A stretch of 64,000 bases of DNA from Paenibacillus oralis (GCF_003863965.1 NZ_RRCN01000001.1:5166304-5230303), one strand, 5' to 3'; shown: positions 16,679-25,449, counted from the stretch's first letter. Notes: generated by a model not told the origin, from the letters alone. Numbers and translations: made by a program.

Positions 16679-17106
16679 GGCTCAACCTAATAATCAGCGC
16701 TTGACAGGTCAAGCCGGTACCCGATCGTGGCAAGAAATATCGGCAGATCAACATCCGCTGTCCGGACGCTTTGCACGATTATCCCGTTTGATCCGGAAGC
16801 AGAGAGGAGGATAAATTCAGGAGAAGAAAATAGGTTTGGGAGAAGCAGACATGTTCGAGATCGTTAGAAAGGTTTGTGAGAAGGAGGTTTAGGAGAAGTG
16901 AAGCAGACCTGATGGGAGGAATGTGGCAAGACACTGGGAAAAATGAAAGGACAGTGATTAGCCCCCACCCTCTACCCACTGAACAAAAGGGATAATCGTG
17001 CAAAGCAGCATCCAGGGATACCAACCAAGACACGAACGCTATAGACAGCCACCTCAGAGCCAAAGTCATAATTTATTTGGTCAAGCACTGATCTCGGTTT
17101 TGAGCC
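16679..17106 (-). mobile_element. MITE derived from the IS1595-like element
   Basis: A 428-bp element with no coding capacity. Its ends are imperfect inverted repeats: GGCTCAACC at the left and GGCTCAAAACC read inward from the right. Over 27 bp the two ends agree at 19 positions. It contains the inverted 16-mer pair TTTGCACGATTATCCC at 16770-16785 and 16989-17004. Both arms are similar to the arms of the transposase-bearing element at 4731-6352, in reverse orientation, so it is an internal deletion derivative. Perfect 8-bp duplications flank it. It inserted just after the terminator of the nucleotidyltransferase-like gene. Confidence 0.88.
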
Positions 17107-17114
17107 ATTATTTT
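17107..17114. repeat. Target site duplication, right copy (ATTATTTT)
   Basis: Identical to 16671-16678. Confidence 0.9.
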
Positions 17115-17412
17115 ATGGATGATTTCGAAAAAACAGGAGTATAGTCCTAGTAATAATGGAAGATGTAATAAAATGCCTATTCTTCTATTGAACTGTCATC
17201 CAATCCCCGTGTTAATTGTATAAATTTTCACATTATGAGCTTTTTGGCTATTTTACATTAACCGTTATATATCGGATTGACTGCTTTGAATTTATAGACA
17301 TTTCCATAAAATAGGTCTTGAATTGGATAAATATCCCTCACATTCATTTTTATATAGGACTAAACGCCTTATTTCACTCAAATATGCTATATATTGACAA
17401 TCGAGAAGGACG
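17115..17412. other. AT-rich upstream region of the toxin island
   Basis: About 300 bp of AT-rich sequence with no supported gene. It must hold the promoter of the toxin island, but no -35/-10 pair stands out enough to call. It marks a drop in GC from the region to its left. Confidence 0.4.
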
Positions 17413-17472
17413 ATGTTTATGATTACCCCTAAAGACCTGATAAAAGAGTATCATTTTCTGGGGGTAAGTTAA
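17413..17472 (+). CDS. Possible 19-residue leader peptide before the chaperone gene
   Basis: ATG at 17413, preceded by GAGAAGGA, opens a 19-codon frame (MFMITPKDLIKEYHFLGVS) whose TAA is immediately followed by the ATG of the DcrB-like gene at 17473. It could be a leader for coupled translation, or the remnant of an upstream gene's start. Nothing else supports it as a product. Confidence 0.35.
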   Translation: MFMITPKDLIKEYHFLGVS

Positions 17473-18105
17473 ATGGAACATTGGGATTTAAAGATCATAT
17501 CTGCCATCAATGAACGTGATCGAACCGAGGAACCAGATGAGTCCGTTATGTCCGATGATGATAGCTCACCACAAATTCGCAACGGTCCGGACTTGAATCA
17601 GCCCATTATTGTCATTAACGGTGAGCGGGTTCCTTTCGGCGAAAGGGCCATATTGCAAAATCAACTGATCGTCACGATGCCTAAAACTTTTCACGAGATG
17701 ACGCCCGAGATGGCTGCACTCAAATATCCGTCCGAGCACCGTCCCAAGCTTATTTTTACTAATGAGCATAATACGATAGATTTGTCTTTCAATCATACCT
17801 TAGACCCGATTGACCCCTCTGAATTTGAGGCGTTTACGGAGCAGATGGTTCAGCTCATCAAACGAACCCAGAAGATTATCGAATGGATCGAACAAGGAAT
17901 ACGGGAGCTGGCAGGCAAGAAGATAAGCTACTGTGAGTTTGTTACCCCCGTAGCCGATGCCAATATGTACAACATGCTTTACTTTACTGAGTTAAAAGGC
18001 ACGCTTTTGATAGCTACGTTCAATTGTTTGAATCAAGAGAAAGAGGGTTGGAGAGCCGTTGCCAAAAGCATGCTGGATTCATTGAAATTTGCAGAGGAGG
18101 TATGA
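17473..18105 (+). CDS. DcrB/DUF1795-like protein, candidate Eag-type effector chaperone
   Basis: A 210-aa protein. After an acidic N-terminal tail (about 1-45) it shows the DcrB/PsbP-like pattern: a strand near PIIVINGERVPFGE, MPKTFHEMTPEMAALKYPSE with HRPKLIFTNE, an amphipathic helix, then a C-terminal AGKKISYCEF, MLYFTELKGTLLIATFNCL and WRAVAKSMLDSLKF. In Gram-negative type VI secretion, DUF1795 proteins (EagR/EagT) shield the membrane segments of PAAR effectors. Here the gene opens an operon with VgrG-like and PAAR-like proteins that carry hydrophobic segments, which fits that job. The family call is by pattern and moderate; the function is inferred. Confidence 0.6.
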   Translation: MEHWDLKIISAINERDRTEEPDESVMSDDDSSPQIRNGPDLNQPIIVINGERVPFGERAILQNQLIVTMPKTFHEMTPEMAALKYPSEHRPKLIFTNEHNTIDLSFNHTLDPIDPSEFEAFTEQMVQLIKRTQKIIEWIEQGIRELAGKKISYCEFVTPVADANMYNMLYFTELKGTLLIATFNCLNQEKEGWRAVAKSMLDSLKFAEEV

Positions 18106-18109
18106 AATC

Positions 18110-19537
18110 GTGAGCGAAAATATTGCACTCACCTACCACCATCTTAACGTCAGCCCGTTTGAATTGGTCAATTTGCAGGAGTTGACGATAACGAAAAAAT
18201 TTAATGAACATGCTTATTTCGCTTTTACCGGAATCGTCTCGGAGGAAATCAAGGACAGCTATGTACGATTGAGCGGATCCGATACGCCTGTGGTTATTAG
18301 TCAAACGGATGATGAAGGGAAAAGCACTCCTTTATTTTGCGGTTTAATTCAGAACATTTCCGTAAACACCATCCGCGACGTTTTTTATCTGAAGGTCGAA
18401 GGGGTATCTTATACTTATTTGCTCGACATAGAGAAGAAGCGCAGGTCTTTTCAAAATAAGAATATGACCTATGCTCAACTATTAAAAGCGATAGCTGCCG
18501 ATTATCCCGATGTCGATATTTTGGATGCGGCTACAGATGGGGCGATTATTGGAAAGTTTACGATGCAATATCAGGAAACGGACTGGCAGTTTTTAAGAAG
18601 ACTTGCTTCTAGGTCCCGAACGGGACTAATGCCAGCCGCAGGATTTGACACTCCCAAAATTTATTTTGGATTGTTGGACAGCAGTTCCAAAGGAGAGCTT
18701 TCCAGTTTTAATTATAGAGTTCGCAAAAAGATGGATACTTTCCGTTATACGATTCACAATACGAACGCAAATGTGAATGAGGAAGATTTTATCTATTACG
18801 AGGTCGAAACCCATCAAGCGCTTGAATTGGGCAATACGGTTGAATTCAAAGGAAAGCAGCTTTATGTCTTCGAAGCCGAAATCAGGATGAAGGATGGCCT
18901 GCTTACCCATCGTTATATATTAAGCACTCGGGCCGGGTTAAGGCAACCGGTGTATCATAATGACCAAATTATCGGCGCCTCTATCCAGGGAAAGGTAATC
19001 GATGTTGAAAAAGACCGGGTAAAACTCCATTTGAACATCGACCGGGAGCAGAAACCGGAAGCAGCGCATTGGTTTCCGTATTCTACCATGTATTCGGCGG
19101 AAGGCAACACCGGGTGGTATTGCATGCCGGAAAAGGGCGACACGGTTCGCGTCTATTTTCCTGGAAACAAAGAGGAAGAAGGGGTTGCAACCAGTTCCGT
19201 CAGATCCGGCGATAACGGGAACGGGAGTAGCAAGTTGGGGAACCCGGATATCAAGTATTTCCGTACGCCCTCGGGCAAGGAACTTATGTTCAGTCCGGAA
19301 GAGATCGTAATAACCGGGAAGGATGGGGAAATATTCATCCGTTTAAGTGAAAAAGAGGGCATAGAAATTTCAAGCAGCCTTCCGATTCAACTGAATACCA
19401 AAAAGGACTTGGTGATGAATGCCGATCATTCCATTGTTTTTTCGGCCAAAGAGGAGATTGAAATGACGTGTAAGGAAAGCCGCCTTGTTTTAAACGGGGA
19501 TGCGACCATTGTCGGTACTGAACTGAAGACAAATTAG
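18110..19537 (+). CDS. VgrG/phage gpD-like spike protein
   Basis: A 475-aa protein of the VgrG/Pvc8/phage late control D family. The N-terminal gpD-like part (about 1-290) has YQETDWQFLRRLASRSRTGL, the typical ETDW-F-RR-A motif. An OB-fold follows (QGKVIDVEKDRVKLHLNID and WFPYSTMYSAEGNTGWYCMP, then GDTVRVYFP). The tail (about 400-475) is a short beta-helix. GTG 18110 is preferred: GAGGAGG lies 9 bp upstream and overlaps the end of the chaperone gene. It carries no C-terminal toxin. It is paralogous to the N-terminal half of the protein at 22629-25388. In contractile systems this protein forms the trimeric tip. Confidence 0.85.
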   Translation: MSENIALTYHHLNVSPFELVNLQELTITKKFNEHAYFAFTGIVSEEIKDSYVRLSGSDTPVVISQTDDEGKSTPLFCGLIQNISVNTIRDVFYLKVEGVSYTYLLDIEKKRRSFQNKNMTYAQLLKAIAADYPDVDILDAATDGAIIGKFTMQYQETDWQFLRRLASRSRTGLMPAAGFDTPKIYFGLLDSSSKGELSSFNYRVRKKMDTFRYTIHNTNANVNEEDFIYYEVETHQALELGNTVEFKGKQLYVFEAEIRMKDGLLTHRYILSTRAGLRQPVYHNDQIIGASIQGKVIDVEKDRVKLHLNIDREQKPEAAHWFPYSTMYSAEGNTGWYCMPEKGDTVRVYFPGNKEEEGVATSSVRSGDNGNGSSKLGNPDIKYFRTPSGKELMFSPEEIVITGKDGEIFIRLSEKEGIEISSSLPIQLNTKKDLVMNADHSIVFSAKEEIEMTCKESRLVLNGDATIVGTELKTN

Positions 19538-19551
19538 CGCCGGAGGGAATC

Positions 19552-20169
19552 ATGGGCGAGGCTATTTTGCAATTCAAGGAAGAGGTAGTTAAACCAACCC
19601 GCGTACAAGCTATGAAGTTAATCGATGAGCACTGCAAGAAATACAAGGACGAACTGGTGAATGATTTTATCAGCCACTTCCGCCAGTTTTGTGTTCAAAT
19701 CACGAATGTGCAGAAGACGGGGGCGAAAGGGAAGGTCGCTCATTTTACATACTCCTTGTTGAGGACGCAAATTCAACAGGGGAAGGGGTTATTTTTGGCA
19801 GAAGCCACGGACTCCTCATGGTTGCTTGATAGAACTCCAATCAGATCGACCTACGATGCGAATTGGGCGATAAAGCCTTTGTTCCAAATGGAGGAAATTT
19901 GGGCCCAGGAATTAAAACAGCAAAGTCTCACTTACGCGGGAAAAGTCACCTTGGCGGATTTTGAGAAACTGCGTTTGCAGGAAGCGGGAGTCATCCATAG
20001 TTTTGTGGCTGCTTTGATTCGCGGAGCTTTATTTGCAGCGGTAGAAACACAGGAGTATGCGGAGATTGACAAAGAGGATATCGTCGAAGTTCGTGTAGGG
20101 GAATACATGGACTGGAGTGAAGCGGTATTTAAGGAAGATCGGAGTATGAAGGGGTCAATCGATCAATGA
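19552..20169 (+). CDS. Unknown protein of the VgrG/PAAR module (205 aa)
   Basis: I do not recognise the family. It is a soluble, mostly helical protein with KPTRVQAMKLIDEHCKKYKD near the start, a hydrophobic helix in the second half (IHSFVAALIRGALFAAVETQ) and a conserved-looking EVRVGEYMDWSE end. It starts at ATG 19552 behind GGAGGGAATC, and its stop overlaps the next start by 4 bp (ATGA). Its place between the VgrG and PAAR genes suggests a structural or adaptor role in loading the effector. That is an inference from order only. Confidence 0.6.
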   Translation: MGEAILQFKEEVVKPTRVQAMKLIDEHCKKYKDELVNDFISHFRQFCVQITNVQKTGAKGKVAHFTYSLLRTQIQQGKGLFLAEATDSSWLLDRTPIRSTYDANWAIKPLFQMEEIWAQELKQQSLTYAGKVTLADFEKLRLQEAGVIHSFVAALIRGALFAAVETQEYAEIDKEDIVEVRVGEYMDWSEAVFKEDRSMKGSIDQ

Positions 20170-20681
20170 ACTTGGACTTTTATATGTTGACTCAGGATCA
20201 CCGAATCCAAGGTGCTTTAAAACCTCTTGGGGTTCGAGAGCACTTACGTTCTAAAGAAGCGGATGCCAGTAAAAATTATCTGCATTTTCTGATTGAAAAA
20301 GCGGAGAGAGTGGTGGAGGTAGATTTTATTGAAAAGCCGCTTCCGCTGATGTCCGACCGTCTTAAACAGCTCATAGAGAAATTTAGTCCGAAGCTGAAGT
20401 TTCAACCTGCCGGTCTGATGAATCTCGAAAAAGGGGAGCAGTACTGGTACTGGCTTGCTTCTTTTCCCAAAGTGGCATGCTTGTCCGCAGCAAGCGAGTT
20501 TCACCTGAATGGGACCATGAAACGGATTGTCATTGATCCTGCGAAAGCGGGGAATCACCCGATTTTTCAGTTGGAGAGTCCTCTTGAACACTATGTTGTC
20601 GTAAACCTGATGTTGGCTGAGAGTATGCTACGAAGAGATTTTACAGGATTGAAACTGACTTCAGTAGAGCAGGACCAGTAG
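20166..20681 (+). CDS. Unknown protein of the VgrG/PAAR module (171 aa)
   Basis: Not recognised with confidence. The sequence (MNLDFYMLTQDHRIQGALKP, then VVEVDFIEKPLPLMSDRLKQ) is faintly like imm11/DUF1629-type proteins, in which a short N-terminal strand is followed by a helix-rich body, but this is weak. It is translationally coupled to the preceding gene (ATGA overlap) and lies 14 bp before the PAAR-like toxin. An adaptor or immunity role are both possible. Confidence 0.55.
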   Translation: MNLDFYMLTQDHRIQGALKPLGVREHLRSKEADASKNYLHFLIEKAERVVEVDFIEKPLPLMSDRLKQLIEKFSPKLKFQPAGLMNLEKGEQYWYWLASFPKVACLSAASEFHLNGTMKRIVIDPAKAGNHPIFQLESPLEHYVVVNLMLAESMLRRDFTGLKLTSVEQDQ

Positions 20682-20695
20682 AGGGAGAGGTGTAA

Positions 20696-21793
20696 ATGCA
20701 TACTATAGGAGTGATACGACCTCAAGGCGATCATGTTCCCTATGCTGTTGCAGGCGCAATCGTAAGCTGCAGCTTCGGAACGCAGCCCAGCCGGCTGAAG
20801 CTTCCCTTAAGCCACGGAGTGTACACCAAAGATAAGGCGCTGATGAACGTAAACGATTATCAGCCGTTAAAGAATGTGATGCCTTTCGGAAATTGCACCA
20901 GTCCTTTAAATCCTGCGGTGATCACCGGGAAACTCGATATCTTAGGCGTGCGGAAGGCGCCGTGCATCCCCGTATTAACGAAAGCGTGGCTGAACGGCAA
21001 GGCGGATAAGAGCGTTGAGGGGCATCCGGCACTCACCAAAGAATCGACGAATATGTGCTTATACTGCGGGATGATCAAGATTGAAGATGAAGGACAGAAT
21101 TTGGCCCCTTCCGTCCAGGAAGAGGAACCGCCGCAATCAAACGCTTTTCTGGAATTTGTTTTTGGCGCGGGGGACGCGGCTTTAGAGGATGCCAGTATGG
21201 GGCTGCTATTCAATGAACAATCCCAGACGGATCATCCGATCGCCCGGAAATCAGGGGAAGTATTTGGCCACTTAGCGACTACAGTCGTTGGGGCGGTGGA
21301 AACGACCATGGCTGTTGTCGGATTTGGCGGGTCAGTCGTGGTATCCGCAACAGGCGCGGGAGCGCTTGTGGGGGTGCCGGCTGCAGCAGCAACCGCCGCG
21401 GGAGTCTCTTATGGCTCCAATGTCACCGTCCAAGGTGCGATGAATACCGGGAGCAGCGCGGGCGAGTTGTATAGTATGATTAAGGGTGGGGGAGGTAGTC
21501 AACGAAAATTCGGACAGAATGGGGCACAATTTGAGAGTAAAACAGTTTGGCAAAATGGTAAGACAGAAAGAATAGATGCTGAAAATCCAAATCCAGGACA
21601 ACGAGATGGTCAAATTCATTATCATGAACCAGATAATACTAAGTGGTACTTCGATGCTGAATCAAAGACTTTTTACGATCAGAAGACCGGAGAATTAGCT
21701 CCAAAATATATACAAAAAAAGATTCAAGACAAAGAAGTACAAAAGGCTATAAATAAAGGATTGAAACTATTGGGAGAAAATCCCATATTTTGA
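20696..21793 (+). CDS. PAAR-like (DUF4280) polymorphic toxin
   Basis: A 365-aa effector. Residues about 10-130 form a DUF4280 PAAR-like domain: AVAGAIVSCSFGTQPSRLKL, the cysteines of CTSP and APCIPV, and the closing CLYCGMIKI. Residues about 200-240 form a hydrophobic Gly/Ala-rich membrane-type segment. The last about 95 residues (QNGKTERIDAENPNPGQRDG, IHYHEPDNTKWYFDAESKTF, DQKTGELAPKYIQ) are the probable toxin; this looks like a known class of polymorphic toxin C-termini (type 24-like), but I am not certain. GC content falls sharply at about 21480, where the toxin begins: a swapped cassette. The next gene is its probable immunity gene. Confidence 0.8.
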   Translation: MHTIGVIRPQGDHVPYAVAGAIVSCSFGTQPSRLKLPLSHGVYTKDKALMNVNDYQPLKNVMPFGNCTSPLNPAVITGKLDILGVRKAPCIPVLTKAWLNGKADKSVEGHPALTKESTNMCLYCGMIKIEDEGQNLAPSVQEEEPPQSNAFLEFVFGAGDAALEDASMGLLFNEQSQTDHPIARKSGEVFGHLATTVVGAVETTMAVVGFGGSVVVSATGAGALVGVPAAAATAAGVSYGSNVTVQGAMNTGSSAGELYSMIKGGGGSQRKFGQNGAQFESKTVWQNGKTERIDAENPNPGQRDGQIHYHEPDNTKWYFDAESKTFYDQKTGELAPKYIQKKIQDKEVQKAINKGLKLLGENPIF

Positions 21794-21809
21794 AGAGGAG
21801 AATGGTTGT

Positions 21810-22289
21810 ATGGATATTTTGAGTAATAAGATGAAAGAAATTATAGAAAAGGTTGACTTGGAAAGTAATGATGTTAACTTTCTTGGCCTGGAAAATATAG
21901 TAGATCCAAATATTGTTGAAGCAAACGGATGTTTAATTTTGGATATAGACCACAAATTAAACGTAGACAAAATCGATTGGCACCGAGTATTGAAGTTTCA
22001 TGGAGATTTCACTGGGTATGAAGCATCATGTAATGAACTGCGAATTAATGATTACTTACCAGATACAACGGATAAGGAAAGTATCTTTAGAATAGCTTAT
22101 ACGGTGATGAATAAATGGGCAGAGAAATTAAAAAAATCTTATCCGGATTTTCAGTTTGTTATTATCTTAAGCTATGACTTCGAGTATGCGACGCTTCGTT
22201 TTCATACATTACGTCAAGATGAGGCGAGTTGGATTAGCGATGATATAGAACATTCCGAGCAAGCGATATTTATTAAGAAAGTTTTATAA
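21810..22289 (+). CDS. Probable immunity protein for the PAAR-like toxin
   Basis: A 159-aa acidic, soluble protein (MDILSNKMKEIIEKVDLESN, ending EHSEQAIFIKKVL). No family is recognised. It begins 17 bp after the toxin gene behind GAAGAGGAG and shares the toxin's low GC, so toxin end and immunity gene were likely acquired together. Position directly after a polymorphic toxin is the only evidence of immunity. Confidence 0.65.
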   Translation: MDILSNKMKEIIEKVDLESNDVNFLGLENIVDPNIVEANGCLILDIDHKLNVDKIDWHRVLKFHGDFTGYEASCNELRINDYLPDTTDKESIFRIAYTVMNKWAEKLKKSYPDFQFVIILSYDFEYATLRFHTLRQDEASWISDDIEHSEQAIFIKKVL

Positions 22290-22310
22290 CTGAACGAAAG
22301 GACACTTTCC

Positions 22311-22598
22311 ATGCACTTTTTACCAAACGGCACTATTGTGCAACTAAAAGGCGGAAACAAGAAAATTATGATCTTTGGGAGGATGCAAACTCAAGCAGAT
22401 ACCGGACAGGTATGGGATTATATCGCCTGTTTGTATCCGGAGGGATTGCTGAATCCCAATCAGGTATATTTGTTTAACCAAGAGCAAGTTGAACAAGTCA
22501 TATTTACGGGTTTTCAGGACATGGAAGAACTGGCCTACAATCAATTTCTTCAGGAGTTAAAGCAGCAGGGGGATTCGGAGCTTAAGAAAGAAGAATGA
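22311..22598 (+). CDS. DUF4176 domain protein
   Basis: A 95-aa protein with the DUF4176 pattern FLPNGTIVQLKGGNKKIMIFGR, then QVWDYIACLYPEGLLNPNQV and FNQEQVEQVIFTGFQDMEE. DUF4176 proteins are usually encoded in type VII (ESX/Ess) secretion loci of Firmicutes, often beside LXG toxins. Here one stands inside a VgrG/PAAR module, 10 bp before the coding frame of the VgrG-toxin fusion, starting at ATG 22311 behind GAAAGGAC. Its molecular role is unknown. Confidence 0.75.
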   Translation: MHFLPNGTIVQLKGGNKKIMIFGRMQTQADTGQVWDYIACLYPEGLLNPNQVYLFNQEQVEQVIFTGFQDMEELAYNQFLQELKQQGDSELKKEE

Positions 22599-22628
22599 CC
22601 TTGAGGGGTGTTGCCGAGGAGGGAGCTT

Positions 22629-25388
22629 ATGGGGACAGAACAAGCGGTGGCCGGATACGGACAGGTCCGGCTCATATCACCTTATGAGATACATACCTTA
22701 ACGGAGCTGCGAATCGAACAAAACTTGAATGAGCACGGGCGGTTAACAGCACGAGGAATCATACCGGATGACAAACAAGATACGTACATACATATTCCCG
22801 TCAGCTATCAATCGATTGCGGTACAGGAAGTAAATGATAAAGGAGAACCAGGGCGAATCCTGTTTCAGGGATTGGTGCAGGAGATCAACATTAATGCGGT
22901 ACAAGGGATTTATTATTTGGAATTGAGTGCTATAACCCACTCGATTCTATTGGATTTGGAGCCGAGGAGCCGGTCCTTTGCAGGAGATAACGGGACTTAC
23001 CTGGACATCATTGACACGGTTCTGGCCGCTTACGATGGGGCGGACAAGCTAGATAACGCCTTGGATAAAGAGCGGCCCGAAGGGATGGTACTCCAGTATA
23101 AAGAGACGGATTGGGCGTTTATACGCCGGATCGCTTCGCGGTTTGGAGCGGCGATATTCCCCGAAATAACCGCGGCATCTCCCAAGTTGTTCATTGGGAT
23201 TCCCGAAGGTCGTTATTGGGAGTTGCTCAGTCAACCATACAGTATACAGCGGGATATGGCGGGGGAAAAAGAACTAAGAACCAGCGCTATTCACGATGCA
23301 CATAGTATAGACGGCACAATATATACCGTGGAGACCGGGCAGCTATATAAATTAGGCGATAAAGTAGAGTTCCAAGGGAAAGAGTTTACGGTAATCGCAT
23401 CTACGGGACATTTTCAAGCAGGACATCTGGTATATGAATACCGATTGATGCCAACCGGGAAGGCTTGGCAAAAACCGTTATATAATATCCCTTTAATCGG
23501 CAGTTCCTTGGAAGGAACGGTGCTAGAGGTTAAGGGGAGCGAAATTCAGGTCCACCTGAGCATTGATGGTGAGCAGAGGAAGGAAGTCAAACATTGGCTG
23601 GCCTATGAATCTCCTTATACCGCGGAAGGGCATGGCGGATGGTATTGTATGCCGGAGGCCGGGGATACGGTACAGGTTTATTTTCCGGCGGCCACGGAAG
23701 AATCGGCGGTAGCAACCAGTTTACGGAGAACATCTCCATTGCCTGCTCAAGCATCTTCGCCGGATACTAAAATCTGGTCTACTCCGGCAGGCAAGGAGAT
23801 GAAGTTGGGGACGTCCGACTTCACTGTAAGCGCAAGCCGGGGGCGAGTGTATCTTAAACTGGAGGATCAAAGCGGGGTAACTGTCCAGAGTGAGGAAGAC
23901 TTGCTTTTTACCAGCCGAACAAACTTGCGGGGAACTATGAATAGGCTTACAGCACAGGCTGGCGAAGCTATCTATATGCGGTGCGGATCAAGTTCGATTA
24001 TACTGGATGGAGAAGCGGATATACGAGGCGAACGTCTACGCGTAGAGGGCCTAAAAAAATCGCCGGTCTTTGTAGAGGATCTGCCCCCCGTCCCGGAGGC
24101 GCCATTTGTCGGGGAAGCGGCCGATACGCAGCAGACAGCGGAGACAAAGAACGGTGCCAAAATAGGCGTAATGGATACGGTTCAGCTAGCCTTAAATGTG
24201 GCGGGAGTTCTTCCGGGAGTAGGTTTTGCGGCGGTAGCGGCCAAGGCAGGAATCGCAGCCGCCAAGCGGGATTTCACTGGAGCCGCTTTAGCGGTTGCTT
24301 CCGCGCTTCCGTTTGTAGGCTGGGTGGCGAACGCGGCGAATATAGCAAGATCTTCTTTGGCAAGTGCAGGAAATTTGAGACAAGCATCGTTTCAGTCCAT
24401 GATTGATGCGATGCAGCGTGCCGGCATGGAGCTGGCAGGTATGGGGTTCATTGGGAAGATGTTTACGGCTGCCCGTGGGATGCAAAGCGATATGACGGCG
24501 GAGGAGTGGGCTGAGCGGCTGAAGGGGGCAATGCAGCCAGTATCCTATCTGCCAGATCATTATGTCGATACTAACATGATGATACGGGAAGTAAAGAAAA
24601 GCTTGAACTGGTCTGATGACTTGACGCAAGATGTTGTTAATGCTGTAGTAGAACGAAGAGATACGGATGATACCGTGAAAGCCATGAAGAAGAAGTACGA
24701 TGTCAATGTTCTACAAGGACTGGCGTATATAACAACCAGCTATCATGCGGAAGATGCCGGGATGTCGTTCAATGAATTATTTGTGGATAATACGTATCGT
24801 TCAAGCGAAGTTCCTTACATTGGAAATAATAGTGCTCAAGGTATGAGTTTGGGGTCTACTGGGTTAAAGAAGTTTAATGGAGTTAATATTCCGAACAAAA
24901 CGGGACAATACACGAACTTCAAGAATATAATGAAAGATGCTAATATTAATCTGAATCCGCAGAACTATAAGTTTGCACGGGAAGAAGTACCAGAACTTTC
25001 TACCGGATACGGTTCAGTGGGTAGAGGTTTTTTTAATGGAAGGTATAGACTTGACCGTATTGCGGACGAGCCGTTCATTCAGTTTAATAGGAGTGGCGGT
25101 GGGGGAGCGGGTGCATCTAATGTAAAGTATTCGAGATGGGTACCCGAAGGTTGGCAGAAGGTTTTTGAGACAAAATCCCTTTATCAACTCGCTAAGGAAA
25201 ATGGATGGACACTCGGAAAACAAACAATTAATAGTTCAAATGAAAGAAAGGCTTTCATTTTTAATTCCGACGGTGATAAAATTGGGGAGGCTCATTTAGG
25301 GCATAAGTTGAAGGGAAAAGTTGTTCAGGATCATTTTCACTTAAATTCAGAAGTAGAAAATATTCATCATGTTCTTCCAGATAAATAA
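22629..25388 (+). CDS. Evolved VgrG: spike protein fused to hydrophobic segment and C-terminal toxin
   Basis: A 919-aa protein. Residues about 1-470 are a VgrG paralogous to 18110-19537 (YKETDWAFIRRIASRFGAAI, GGWYCMPEAGDTVQVYFP). Residues about 515-585 are a Gly/Ala-rich hydrophobic segment (VQLALNVAGVLPGVGFAAVA, AALAVASALPFVGWVANAAN) of the kind found before toxins. The remainder is helical and ends in a Gly- and His-rich domain with GEAHLGHK, QDHFHLN and ENIHHVLPDK, which suggests a metal-dependent nuclease; the fold is not assigned. ATG 22629 follows GAGGAGGG; GTG 22608 is a less likely start. The DNA becomes AT-rich after about 24700. Confidence 0.8.
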   Translation: MGTEQAVAGYGQVRLISPYEIHTLTELRIEQNLNEHGRLTARGIIPDDKQDTYIHIPVSYQSIAVQEVNDKGEPGRILFQGLVQEININAVQGIYYLELSAITHSILLDLEPRSRSFAGDNGTYLDIIDTVLAAYDGADKLDNALDKERPEGMVLQYKETDWAFIRRIASRFGAAIFPEITAASPKLFIGIPEGRYWELLSQPYSIQRDMAGEKELRTSAIHDAHSIDGTIYTVETGQLYKLGDKVEFQGKEFTVIASTGHFQAGHLVYEYRLMPTGKAWQKPLYNIPLIGSSLEGTVLEVKGSEIQVHLSIDGEQRKEVKHWLAYESPYTAEGHGGWYCMPEAGDTVQVYFPAATEESAVATSLRRTSPLPAQASSPDTKIWSTPAGKEMKLGTSDFTVSASRGRVYLKLEDQSGVTVQSEEDLLFTSRTNLRGTMNRLTAQAGEAIYMRCGSSSIILDGEADIRGERLRVEGLKKSPVFVEDLPPVPEAPFVGEAADTQQTAETKNGAKIGVMDTVQLALNVAGVLPGVGFAAVAAKAGIAAAKRDFTGAALAVASALPFVGWVANAANIARSSLASAGNLRQASFQSMIDAMQRAGMELAGMGFIGKMFTAARGMQSDMTAEEWAERLKGAMQPVSYLPDHYVDTNMMIREVKKSLNWSDDLTQDVVNAVVERRDTDDTVKAMKKKYDVNVLQGLAYITTSYHAEDAGMSFNELFVDNTYRSSEVPYIGNNSAQGMSLGSTGLKKFNGVNIPNKTGQYTNFKNIMKDANINLNPQNYKFAREEVPELSTGYGSVGRGFFNGRYRLDRIADEPFIQFNRSGGGGAGASNVKYSRWVPEGWQKVFETKSLYQLAKENGWTLGKQTINSSNERKAFIFNSDGDKIGEAHLGHKLKGKVVQDHFHLNSEVENIHHVLPDK

Positions 25389-25449
25389 TTAAACAAAATA
25401 TAACTCTTGAAATTCTTAGAAGAGTGTCAGAAGTTAAAGGAGGTAGGAA

